Assembly (NCBI GenBank): GCA_965242615.1
Contig: CBDESR010000005.1
Location: 2,108,001 to 2,172,000 of the forward strand
DNA from: CBDBCU01 sp965242615
Lineage (GTDB): Bacteria > Chloroflexota > Dehalococcoidia > Lucifugimonadales > UBA3495
Direction of reading: 5' to 3'
Length of the DNA: 64,000 bases
Below, piece by piece: positions 7,585 to 15,470 of this stretch. A program made the position numbers and the translations under genes. Within the stretch, counting starts at the first letter, position 1. Each line of letters begins with the position of its first letter. The notes under the pieces were generated by a model. That model had not been told where the DNA came from and made no database searches. It worked only from the letters and a program-made list of their open reading frames with translations.

Positions 7585-8631
7585 TTAACTTTCCTCAGAA
7601 ATTGCCCGCACCTGCCGGGCTATCCTTTCTTGAGCGCGCCGTTCCTGTTCCGCCGCGGCTTGGGCCTCGGCATAGGCATAGCCCGCCTCCAGAATGGCCG
7701 CCAGCCACTCCTCCGGAGCTTGCTCCCGGTTCACCACCGGCTCCAGCAGGCGTTGGAAAAAGTCGGCATCCTCCATCAGTTCCACCCAATCCGCCGCAAA
7801 CTCATCCAAAGTCCCATCATACAGCCGCAGCAGAAAGACGGTACGCGCCGGGTCTAACCCCTCGGCAATAAACAGTTGCGCCCGCAAATCCTCCCCATGA
7901 CCGCTGTCAAACTCCACGCCGCCATCCTCATCCCAAAGGGTATCCTTGAACCCATCAAACCGGTCAATATAACCCTCCGTTTCCATCAAAAGCCGGCCGA
8001 TAAAACGGCGGCCCTTGGCGGCAACTTCATAAAATCCGCTTTCCTCCGCAAGGTTAAGCAGCCCCTGATCGCACAGACTTTCCACCGTTGCCCGCAGGAC
8101 ATCATCAGCAGCATTCCCCTCCACAACCGCCGGCAGCCGATACTCGTGCTTGTCCAGAAAGTAGAGCAGGACACACTCCCGCAGCCAAGCCAGCAATTCT
8201 CCTTGACTGGCCGCATAACCTAGGGCTACGGCATAATCCAAAGCCCGGTACTCCGGGGTAATACTCAATTCCAGTTCAGTAGTGCCGGCCGCAACGGCTT
8301 GCCCATATCTGGAAACCGGGTCGGAAAGTTCCGCCGCCAAGCCGCAGACCCTTACCCGCAGTTGACACAAGCCCGCCCGATACTGCTCCAAGACCGGCAA
8401 AAAACAATCATAAATATCCGGCAAGTCCGGATTGGCCGCCGTATCCAGCCCCTCCACTACGACAGCGCGGGATGGTTCATCCGGGGGGAAAATCGCGTCC
8501 AGCAGTTGCCCAATTGCAAGCCGGGCATAGTCGGTCGGCAGCGTAATTTGCAACCCGGCATCAGCCGGCAAACCCGTCAGGGATACCGATAGGGCAAGGG
8601 CTTCTGCGGCCGCCGGCTTCAACCAGACCAT
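7585..8631 (-). CDS. Acidic hypothetical protein of the SecA-like cluster
   Basis: A 348-residue acidic protein without signal peptide, membrane segment or recognised motif. The N-terminal 120 residues are beta-like (LALSVSLTGLPADAGLQITL), the middle resembles a winged-helix (VESLCDQGLLNLAEESGFYEV), and the C-terminal 90 residues are helical and Ala/Glu-rich (EAQAAAEQERRAQERIARQ), probably coiled. It starts 2 bp after the lipoprotein gene and ends 54 bp from the convergent DUF350 gene. The tight spacing says it acts with the lipoprotein and perhaps the SecA-like ATPase. I do not recognise the family. Confidence 0.7.
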   Translation of the reverse strand: MVWLKPAAAEALALSVSLTGLPADAGLQITLPTDYARLAIGQLLDAIFPPDEPSRAVVVEGLDTAANPDLPDIYDCFLPVLEQYRAGLCQLRVRVCGLAAELSDPVSRYGQAVAAGTTELELSITPEYRALDYAVALGYAASQGELLAWLRECVLLYFLDKHEYRLPAVVEGNAADDVLRATVESLCDQGLLNLAEESGFYEVAAKGRRFIGRLLMETEGYIDRFDGFKDTLWDEDGGVEFDSGHGEDLRAQLFIAEGLDPARTVFLLRLYDGTLDEFAADWVELMEDADFFQRLLEPVVNREQAPEEWLAAILEAGYAYAEAQAAAEQERRAQERIARQVRAISEES

Positions 8632-8633
8632 CC

Positions 8634-9452
8634 CTAACGCTGCTTATGCCCGGCACGGACGACACGACCGCTCCGCAGCTTTACCTGCCCGCCGCCGCCT
8701 TGAAATGAGCCGAAGCTGCTGCGGGATATGGCGGAACTGCCGCCGGCCCGGCTCACCGCGCTGCTCGAACGGAAAGTCCCGGATGTCCTTTGCGTCTGCT
8801 GATAACTTTGGCGGGCGGCGCTGGTACTGCGCCCGGCTTCCTGATAGCGGGAACCGGCAAAGCCCTGCTGCCGAGTGGCGTAGCGGCTGTTGCGCGCCAC
8901 CTGCGTCCCGTAGCGGCTGGATTGGCGATAGTTAGCCCGCTCTTGCCGGATCGTCGGCCCGTAGTTGGCCGGAGTATGATAGAAGTAGGGGCCGCGGTTG
9001 AAACTGCTCAGCAGCAAATAGGTAAAGAGAAAATCCCCGGCCCCGAAGTGGCTGTTGTAGTAGCCGTTGGCGCCGTAACCCCGCATATCATATTCCTCGT
9101 TGGCCTTGACGATGGAAAAGAGGCGGTCGTCCTGGTTATCCTCAATATCGTTGCTGCCGTTCAGGTCCTCCCAACCCTCCAAAGTCAGCCGGTCGCCGTC
9201 CTGCAAGGCGCGAATCAGGATGATGCCGTCGCCCTCGTAAATTTCGTTGACCCGCTGCTCAAACTCCGTGGCGCTCTGGGAGTTCTTAAAGGCTTCCTGC
9301 ACATCATCCAGGTTGATGCGGCCGGCGGCCCCGTCCGTCGCCGCCCATTCGTCATAAGAGGAGCCGCTGCTGCACGCCGCCATTAGCGGCGCGCCGGCCA
9401 CCATAGTTCCGGTAAAGACCGCCAGACCCCAGCGGCGAATTTTCAGCGCCAT
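8634..9452 (-). CDS. Secreted lipoprotein, Tyr/Ser/Arg-rich
   Basis: This 272-residue protein begins with a basic n-region and hydrophobic core (LAVFTGTMVAGAPLMAAC) ending in the lipobox MAAC, so it should be lipid-anchored outside the membrane. After the Cys, a folded part of about 110 residues (INLDDVQEAFKNSQSATEFEQRV and later LTLEGWEDLNGSNDIED) is followed by a short hydrophobic patch (FLFTYLLLSSF) and a low-complexity Ser/Tyr/Gln/Arg tail with many RSS and SYQQ runs. The tail resembles cell-surface or adhesive low-complexity regions. It lies between the SecA-like gene (71 bp upstream) and the acidic protein (2 bp downstream). No exact family is recognised; DUF4178/DUF350 clusters often include such a lipoprotein. 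Confidence 0.75.
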   Translation of the reverse strand: MALKIRRWGLAVFTGTMVAGAPLMAACSSGSSYDEWAATDGAAGRINLDDVQEAFKNSQSATEFEQRVNEIYEGDGIILIRALQDGDRLTLEGWEDLNGSNDIEDNQDDRLFSIVKANEEYDMRGYGANGYYNSHFGAGDFLFTYLLLSSFNRGPYFYHTPANYGPTIRQERANYRQSSRYGTQVARNSRYATRQQGFAGSRYQEAGRSTSAARQSYQQTQRTSGTFRSSSAVSRAGGSSAISRSSFGSFQGGGGQVKLRSGRVVRAGHKQR

Positions 9453-9522
9453 TTGCCTACCCCTTCTTTTGATTGCCCCGTTGACCGGGTTAATAGTTTC
9501 CCGTTGACTGACGGCGGTAACT

Positions 9523-12500
9523 TCAGCTTACCAGCATCGCCGCCCTTTCATCCAGTTGTACCGCCAGTGGTGCCGGCCCCGTTTCCCTTGCCAAGTCGGA
9601 CAACGAAAAGACGCAGAGCCGGGACAGGAACAAATCAGCCCATTCCCCTTGAAACTGCCGCCACGCCGCCGCGGCGTGAATGATGTATTCGGCTACGGCG
9701 GACTTATGCCCGTAACCACCTAGCCGGGAACTTACCGACAAGGCTTGCAGCCCCGCCCGGTAATCTTTCCACACTTCATCCCCCGATTGCAACCGTAGCA
9801 GCCGCGCCAGTTCGCTGAAACGGCGGCCGCCCAACTGCCCTTGCCGGCTCGCCAAACGCTCCGCCAGCAACGCCGCTATTTCCCCCGGCAAAGCATCCAA
9901 CGGCGCGCCGTAAAGGCCGGCCGCATCACTACCGTAACACTCCCGAAGCTCCTTTGCCAGTTGGGAAAAGCAGCCGGCGTAGTCAACATTATCCCCGGCC
10001 GGGAAATACCGGGCCGCTATACGGTACGCCGCCCCTTGCGCCATAGCAATAGCGGATTCAAAGCCATCTGCGGCGGTCATCAACTCTTGCCGGGCTTGGT
10101 AGTAAGCGGCAGTTTGGGCATCAGCAATGGCGGCATAGTCCTGTTGGACACTGCGCCGGGCGGCGGCGTCCGTTTCCGCCGCTTCCTGCAACTGCTCCAA
10201 GTAACGCTCCACTGCCTTGCCCTCAAAATAAACCCGGCCGCCGGCGTCGGTTTTTTGACCATCCGCAAAACCCGGCCGCCGGTCTCCCCGATAAGCCAGC
10301 AAAGGGTCATCCCAGGAAAGGATAAACCGGGTCGCGCCAAATTGCCCCTGCCGTCCACTCCGCCCTTTAAGCTGCCAGGCTATCCGGGCGGCATCACTAA
10401 AGGCGGCGCTAATCACATAGAGACCCAAGCCAAACTCCAACGGTTCCGGAGAAACCGCCGGCAATTCATCCGGCGGCGAACCGGCGCAACTTACCACCAG
10501 TTCAACCCGGTTCCCGCATTGCCGTGTGCAAATCAGTTCACTGTCAGCAGAGAGCGCAGCCGCCAGCAAGTCGGCTTCAGCAATAGTAGGGCAGCGGACG
10601 ACTACCGGGCGGTTTTCCCGGCCCAGCCGTTGGCGGAGTAGCGATAGGCAGTTAGCGATGATGTGGCGGTTCAAGTCCGGGTCAAGGATAATATCAGTGC
10701 CGCGCCCCGCCATATTGGTCGCCACCGTAACCGCTCCGGCCGACCCGGCCCGTCGCACCATCTCCGCCTCCCGATGCCCGGTAACGGCGTTTAGCAAGTT
10801 GTGGTCAATCCCCCCTTCCCACAAGCTACGGCTGACTATTGCCGACTGTGCCACGGTCTGCACGCCCACCAGTACCGGCTGCCCCATCGCTTGACACTGC
10901 CGCACCGCGTCGGCAATGGCAGCCAACTGTTCCCCCTGGTTGGCATAAACCCGGCTGGGCAAATCCCGCCGCCGCAAGGGATGCGCGGTAGGCAAAGCAA
11001 CTACCTCCCGGGAATAAAGCTGCCGAAACTCGGCGGCGGCGTCAACCGCCGTGCCGGTCATGCCGGCCAAATGCCGATAGCGGTTGGCAAAGCCCTGAAC
11101 GGAAATCTGCGCCAAAGCCTCGCATTCGGGATTAACCGCTACCCCTTCCTTGGCCTCCAGTGCCGGGTGTAGCCCTTCCTGATAACGGCTATCCGGCCGG
11201 GGACGGCCGGTAGCCCGGTCCAGGAGAATTATCCCCTCCTCAGCAACAATATAATCCTCATCCCTTTTCAGCAGCAGATAGGCCCGCAGCAGTTGATACA
11301 CCTGATTTGCCAAGTTCACCCGCCGGGCCTCCTGCCGGGAAAGACTAGCGGCCTCCGGATTAGCCCCGGCGTCATAGAAAAGGCCAAGCCAGTTCTCCAG
11401 AAACTCAATGCCTTGGGCGGTCAGGGTAACAAACCGCTGCTCCCGGTCAACCAGGCAATACAAATCCTCGGCCAAATCCGGGTTGGGATAGTCGGAACCG
11501 TCAGGATAAAGGGCGGCCAACGCCCGGCGATAGGCGCGGGGTTCGGCCGCCGCCAGCCGCCGCAGCCGGTCATTATCCGGTTGGGCTAACAAGGCCCGCG
11601 CCATCCAGCCAGCGTAAGTTTTGCTATTGGGGGATTCTACTTCCAGCCGGTCAAGGCATTCCCCGGCCACCGCCCCTTGACGCGTCACCAATTCGGTCAC
11701 GGCTTGATTAGCCCGCTCCAAGGTTTGCCGGTTCAACAGCGGCGCGCCGGCGATTATCAAAGGAGTCCGCGCCTCGTCAATAAGAGCCTGATCCCCTTCA
11801 TCAATGATGATGGTATCGAGTTGCCCCTGCACCTGCTCCGCCAGTACGGTTTTCAAGTTGTCCCGCAGAAAGTCAAAGCCAAACTCCCGCAAAGTGCCAT
11901 AGACCACCTGCTGACCGTAGGCATAGCGGCGTTCCCCATCCACCATCGAACTCAGCACATTGTCAACGCTGATGCCCAGGGAGCGGTACACCGGAGCCAG
12001 CAAGTCGCAGTCCCGGGCCGCCAAGTAATCGTTGGCCGTAGCAATATGGACAGCGCGACCGTGCCAGGCGTACAGCACGGCGGGAAAGACGGCCGCAACG
12101 GTTTTACCCTCCCCGGCGTTCAGCTCAACTATTCTACCCCGGAACAGATGCAGCCCCGCCAAAATCTGCTCATCAGTGGGCTGAAATTGCAGCAGCTTGC
12201 CGGTATCCTTGCGACCCAGGGCTTGGTAAAACTCCGCCGGCAGCAAAATGTCCCATCCATAGCGGGCCGGCAGTTCCCCTTGCACCCGCCGCAAAGTCTC
12301 AACGATAAACTGCTCATCGTCATCCAAGCCGGCGGCCGCCATCCTCGAACCGGGACATTGGGCCAACTGGCAATACCGCTCCAAGTTCTGCCGGTCAAAA
12401 CCCGGGTCAAAAATACGCCAGTAACCCAAGCGACGGCGGATACTTTCCTCAGTTATGGCGAAAGTTTCTACTATCCCGGATTCCGGATCCGCATGGTTAA

Positions 12501-12732
12501 GAGTTGCCTGAATACGCTTCAGCCCATCCCGCAACTCCCCATCCGACCAGTTTGCCAAGCCCATAACCGAGCGGCAGCGGCGGATGGCATCCAGCAGTTG
12601 GTGTTCGGGGCAAGACCGCCCGATTGCCAACCGACCCTTTAGCCCGGTCAATGGCGCAAGGCGGCGGCCATCCGGGGCGGCCGTGTCAACGCTGCCGGTC
12701 AACTCCGGAAAAAAGCCGGCCGTTGGGTTCAT
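9523..12732 (-). CDS. Divergent SecA-like ATPase (accessory, not housekeeping SecA)
   Basis: The 1069-residue protein carries the SecA core in order: Walker A NAGEGKT (205-211), ATANDYLAARD (231-241), YGTLREFGFDFLRDN (279-293 region), DEGDQALIDEARTPLII (311-327), a preprotein-crosslinking-like segment with LVDREQRFVTLTAQGIEFLE and DEDYIVAEEGIILLDRATGR, then GMTGTAVDAAAEF, ATNMAGRGTDIIL and GRSGRQGQFGATRFILSW. SecA normally reads DEVDSILIDEARTPL, so the Walker B is changed (DEGD). There is a 190-residue N-terminal extension not seen in SecA, and the C-terminal zinc motif is absent. The start overlaps the transglutaminase-like gene by 4 bp (ATGA), so both are made together. It probably remodels or exports a protein handled by its neighbours. 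Confidence 0.85.
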   Translation of the reverse strand: MNPTAGFFPELTGSVDTAAPDGRRLAPLTGLKGRLAIGRSCPEHQLLDAIRRCRSVMGLANWSDGELRDGLKRIQATLNHADPESGIVETFAITEESIRRRLGYWRIFDPGFDRQNLERYCQLAQCPGSRMAAAGLDDDEQFIVETLRRVQGELPARYGWDILLPAEFYQALGRKDTGKLLQFQPTDEQILAGLHLFRGRIVELNAGEGKTVAAVFPAVLYAWHGRAVHIATANDYLAARDCDLLAPVYRSLGISVDNVLSSMVDGERRYAYGQQVVYGTLREFGFDFLRDNLKTVLAEQVQGQLDTIIIDEGDQALIDEARTPLIIAGAPLLNRQTLERANQAVTELVTRQGAVAGECLDRLEVESPNSKTYAGWMARALLAQPDNDRLRRLAAAEPRAYRRALAALYPDGSDYPNPDLAEDLYCLVDREQRFVTLTAQGIEFLENWLGLFYDAGANPEAASLSRQEARRVNLANQVYQLLRAYLLLKRDEDYIVAEEGIILLDRATGRPRPDSRYQEGLHPALEAKEGVAVNPECEALAQISVQGFANRYRHLAGMTGTAVDAAAEFRQLYSREVVALPTAHPLRRRDLPSRVYANQGEQLAAIADAVRQCQAMGQPVLVGVQTVAQSAIVSRSLWEGGIDHNLLNAVTGHREAEMVRRAGSAGAVTVATNMAGRGTDIILDPDLNRHIIANCLSLLRQRLGRENRPVVVRCPTIAEADLLAAALSADSELICTRQCGNRVELVVSCAGSPPDELPAVSPEPLEFGLGLYVISAAFSDAARIAWQLKGRSGRQGQFGATRFILSWDDPLLAYRGDRRPGFADGQKTDAGGRVYFEGKAVERYLEQLQEAAETDAAARRSVQQDYAAIADAQTAAYYQARQELMTAADGFESAIAMAQGAAYRIAARYFPAGDNVDYAGCFSQLAKELRECYGSDAAGLYGAPLDALPGEIAALLAERLASRQGQLGGRRFSELARLLRLQSGDEVWKDYRAGLQALSVSSRLGGYGHKSAVAEYIIHAAAAWRQFQGEWADLFLSRLCVFSLSDLARETGPAPLAVQLDERAAMLVS

Positions 12733-14153
12733 TCCCGACTTTCCCCCTTTCCCGGCGCGTGGTCGAACCGGAATATCACCAAGCCGGCGCTATGGCCCGG
12801 CTTGTCCCATTCATTATAACGTTGTACCAGATAATCTTGGGCGGCGTGGATTTTGGCCGCCGCTGCCGGTTGGGCGGCGGCTAACTGGCGGCCCAAAGGC
12901 GAGTCCAGCGTCCACTCCCGGTTGACTTCCCCGGCAAAGCCGGCCCGGCGGGCAATGTCCAAATACTCCCGGCGCAGCCGTTGGTACTCCGGTTCGTTGC
13001 GGTACGGCAGGGGCGTAACATAAAAATCGGCGGACAGGTACAACCCCAATTCGTTCTCAAAAACCTGCGCCATATCGGTGTCGCCCAGCCAACCCTCCAT
13101 CGCAAAAAAGAGGTTCTGCGGAATATCTTGCGGCACCCGGTGGTAGTAATAATCCTCTACTGTCTCAACCATCCGTACCCTAACCGGCCGCTTGCCGCTA
13201 TCGTTCAGCATCGCATCAACTTCCGCGCCCTGGACAAACAGGAACGGTATGTTGCCGTTGGTAGCGTCCACCAGCAGGGGCGCGCCGTCAATATGATACA
13301 GCAATGCAGTGTGCTGCCAGTAGCGCATATAGCGTTTGGCAAAGCGGAAGTCAAAAGTAGTCAGCAGTTCCCGCAGCTTGTCCACCGGCGCCGGCGCCAC
13401 CGCATTATCCCCGGCAATCAGATACTCCGATTCCAAGCCATAATGGTCAGTCAGAAACTTCAGGGCTTGCACCTTTTCCGTGCAGATACCCCCGGAACCG
13501 GCGGCGATATTCCGCGCCGTTTCATCCCCGGTCTTGAACATCAGCTTATCCCCGATAAATCGGGAATAATTCTCAAAATCGCTGCGCCAGATACGCCGGC
13601 CCAAAGACTTGACCAACTGCCGCTGCCTTTCCCCGCTATCCAGTCGCAGCGCCGTTTCAGCCGCCGCCGGTCCGTAATCCGCCGTCAAGGTATCTTGGAC
13701 AAACCCGGCAAAAAAATCCGGGTCAGCAGCCCAGCGACGGCGGTGAAATCCGGCCCAATTGCGGTGGTAGCCCCCATTGGCCCGGTCAATGGACAAATCA
13801 ATAACCGAAACCTCAGTATCCCCGGCCCGAGCCTTCGCCCTGACCGGCATCCTTTCCAAATCGACCGGCCGCTCCTGCTGCCGCAAAACAATGCCCGCAA
13901 ACAAATCCCCCAGCCGTCCCCGGTCATCGCAGCGATAGACCAAATCCGTCAAACCCTGTAGCATCGGCCGGGCCGCGTCGGTAATCGCGCCCTCCCCCAG
14001 CAATTCCACCGCCGGGCAATTCCGGAGATATTTGTCCAGCAGTTGGCGCACCGTCAATTGCCCGTCCGCCGGGTCAATCCGCAGCGCCGCCCGCCGCCCG
14101 GTTAAGGTATCAGTGAACTGGAGGAGCAAAGGGCCGGATTGGATTGCTGCCAT
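12729..14153 (-). CDS. Transglutaminase-like cysteine protein paired with the SecA-like ATPase
   Basis: With the ATG at 14153 the protein has 474 residues (a TTG at 14195 would add 14, but has no ribosome site). The middle shows a Cys in SGGICTEKVQALKFL (Cys224), a His in RYWQHTALLYHIDG (His281) and an Asp in PLLVDATNGNIP (Asp296). The Cys-57-His-15-Asp spacing and the strand after the His match the transglutaminase/papain-like fold catalytic triad. Flanking domains are not recognised. No signal peptide is visible, so it acts in the cytoplasm. It is the first gene of the operon and overlaps the SecA-like gene by 4 bp. A protease or amide-transfer role on the cargo of the ATPase is inferred, not shown. 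Confidence 0.65.
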   Translation of the reverse strand: MAAIQSGPLLLQFTDTLTGRRAALRIDPADGQLTVRQLLDKYLRNCPAVELLGEGAITDAARPMLQGLTDLVYRCDDRGRLGDLFAGIVLRQQERPVDLERMPVRAKARAGDTEVSVIDLSIDRANGGYHRNWAGFHRRRWAADPDFFAGFVQDTLTADYGPAAAETALRLDSGERQRQLVKSLGRRIWRSDFENYSRFIGDKLMFKTGDETARNIAAGSGGICTEKVQALKFLTDHYGLESEYLIAGDNAVAPAPVDKLRELLTTFDFRFAKRYMRYWQHTALLYHIDGAPLLVDATNGNIPFLFVQGAEVDAMLNDSGKRPVRVRMVETVEDYYYHRVPQDIPQNLFFAMEGWLGDTDMAQVFENELGLYLSADFYVTPLPYRNEPEYQRLRREYLDIARRAGFAGEVNREWTLDSPLGRQLAAAQPAAAAKIHAAQDYLVQRYNEWDKPGHSAGLVIFRFDHAPGKGESRE

Positions 14154-14228
14154 TGCGCCCACCGCCGGGCTGTCGGTTGGAACGGGAATAAGCAAGTAGG
14201 GGAAAAGGTAATGAGAAAAGCGGATCAG

Positions 14229-14304
<76 letters not shown>

Positions 14305-14432
14305 ACAAGATGGGAAAGTTATGTACTGGCTATTATACCATATATGGGAATAGGTATGTTAGGAAAACGGGAATGAGTTTGGATGAGTTTGCCGTGGACT
14401 ATATGATATACTATACCGCAGGAGGTAAAATC

Positions 14433-14741
14433 ATGTCAGGGATACGACCCAAGCAACACTCCCGGATGGGAGAATTCTACTTGGAGGAGGCGGTACTCGA
14501 CGTACTACTGGAAGCCAAGCATGAGGGAGAATGCCTCGGGCCGGCTGAAATCAGCCGTCGGGCCGGGATATTCCGAGAGCGTGGCGACGCGAATATCATG
14601 AACGATGCCATCTGCACCGGCATTCTGGTGAAGTTGCACAAGGAACACCGGGTAGAGCGTTGCCAGCAAGCCAACGTTAAGAGAGGAGGTTGGGAGTTGA
14701 CCGAGCAGGAGTTCCAAGTTCGACGGGATGACGTACGTTAG
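14433..14741 (+). CDS. Small protein, possible winged helix
   Basis: The 102-residue protein starts at an ATG 7 bp after GGAGG (14421-14425). The open frame extends upstream to 14310, but that part is AT-rich and promoter-like (tatgatatactata), so I leave it out. The helical stretch LEEAVLDVLLEAKHEGECLG, the segment GPAEISRRAGI and a beta-like end GGWELTEQEF look like a winged-helix of about 90 residues. No family is recognised. Base composition is lower in GC than its neighbours, which hints at recent acquisition. It stands alone next to the tRNA. Confidence 0.6.
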   Translation: MSGIRPKQHSRMGEFYLEEAVLDVLLEAKHEGECLGPAEISRRAGIFRERGDANIMNDAICTGILVKLHKEHRVERCQQANVKRGGWELTEQEFQVRRDDVR

Positions 14742-14842
14742 ACCAAGTGGCGACGGGCTTGATGGTTCCGTTCTTTTGGGCGCAAATCGGTTATCCTGAA
14801 TCACCCAAAACAGAACGAAATCGGTATCCCCACTATCCCCCC

Positions 14843-15406
14843 TCACTCCAGCATCTCCTCAGTAATCTCCGTCAACTTTTCCAAATTCAGCACCCCATCC
14901 CACTTGCGGTGGATTTGCCCCTCGGCGTTGATAAATACAGTAGTAGGCAAGCCCAGCACCCGGTAGTTCTGTAGCACCTGGTCGTCGACAGTATAGCCGG
15001 CCGGGTAGGTTACGCCCAAATCCGCCAGCAGATTTTGCGCGTCCTCCTGGCTGCCCAGGTTCATAAACTGACCCAAGTCCACCCCGATCAGCGTAACCCG
15101 CCCGGCAAAGTTATCCTGAAACTGCTGAAACTCCGGCATCTCCGCCCGGCACGGCGGACAAAGCCCCGCCCAAAAATTCAGCGCCACCGGCTGGCCCCGA
15201 AGTTGGGATAATTGCAACTCGGTGCCGCCCAACTGCTCCTGCCCCTGATACAGCTCAACCGAAAAATCATAAGCCGGTTCCGGAGATTCACTAGCCGGCG
15301 CGGCGCAAGCGGCGGCCAGTAACAGCAGCACGGCCGCCACCAGCCATAAAAAACCGGCGCGTGAACGGCGGCGCAACTCTACTCCCCGGTCCGATTGATT
15401 TGCCAT
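14843..15406 (-). CDS. TlpA-like thioredoxin-fold lipoprotein
   Basis: From the ATG at 15406 the protein has 187 residues. It begins with a basic n-region and hydrophobic core ending LAAAC, a lipobox, so it should be anchored outside the membrane. The thioredoxin fold shows FWAGLCPPCRAEMPEF with the redox pair CPPC, a central VTLIGVDLGQF and the cis-proline segment VLGLPTTVFINAEG. TlpA/ResA proteins reduce disulfides in cytochrome c maturation or in other exported proteins. A TTG start at 15487 would overlap mfd by 17 bp and move the signal peptide inward, so I reject it. The gene lies just downstream of mfd on the same strand. Confidence 0.85.
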   Translation of the reverse strand: MANQSDRGVELRRRSRAGFLWLVAAVLLLLAAACAAPASESPEPAYDFSVELYQGQEQLGGTELQLSQLRGQPVALNFWAGLCPPCRAEMPEFQQFQDNFAGRVTLIGVDLGQFMNLGSQEDAQNLLADLGVTYPAGYTVDDQVLQNYRVLGLPTTVFINAEGQIHRKWDGVLNLEKLTEITEEMLE

Positions 15407-15470
15407 CCCTTGGTAACTCTCCCCGGCGGCCGCTTCTGATCCTGCTACGCCCCGGCCCAGGCCGGCGATT

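Noticed and set aside
9523..12732. Housekeeping SecA
   Set aside because: The Walker B is DEGD instead of DEVD, there is a 190-residue extension, no C-terminal zinc motif, and an overlapping non-Sec partner gene.
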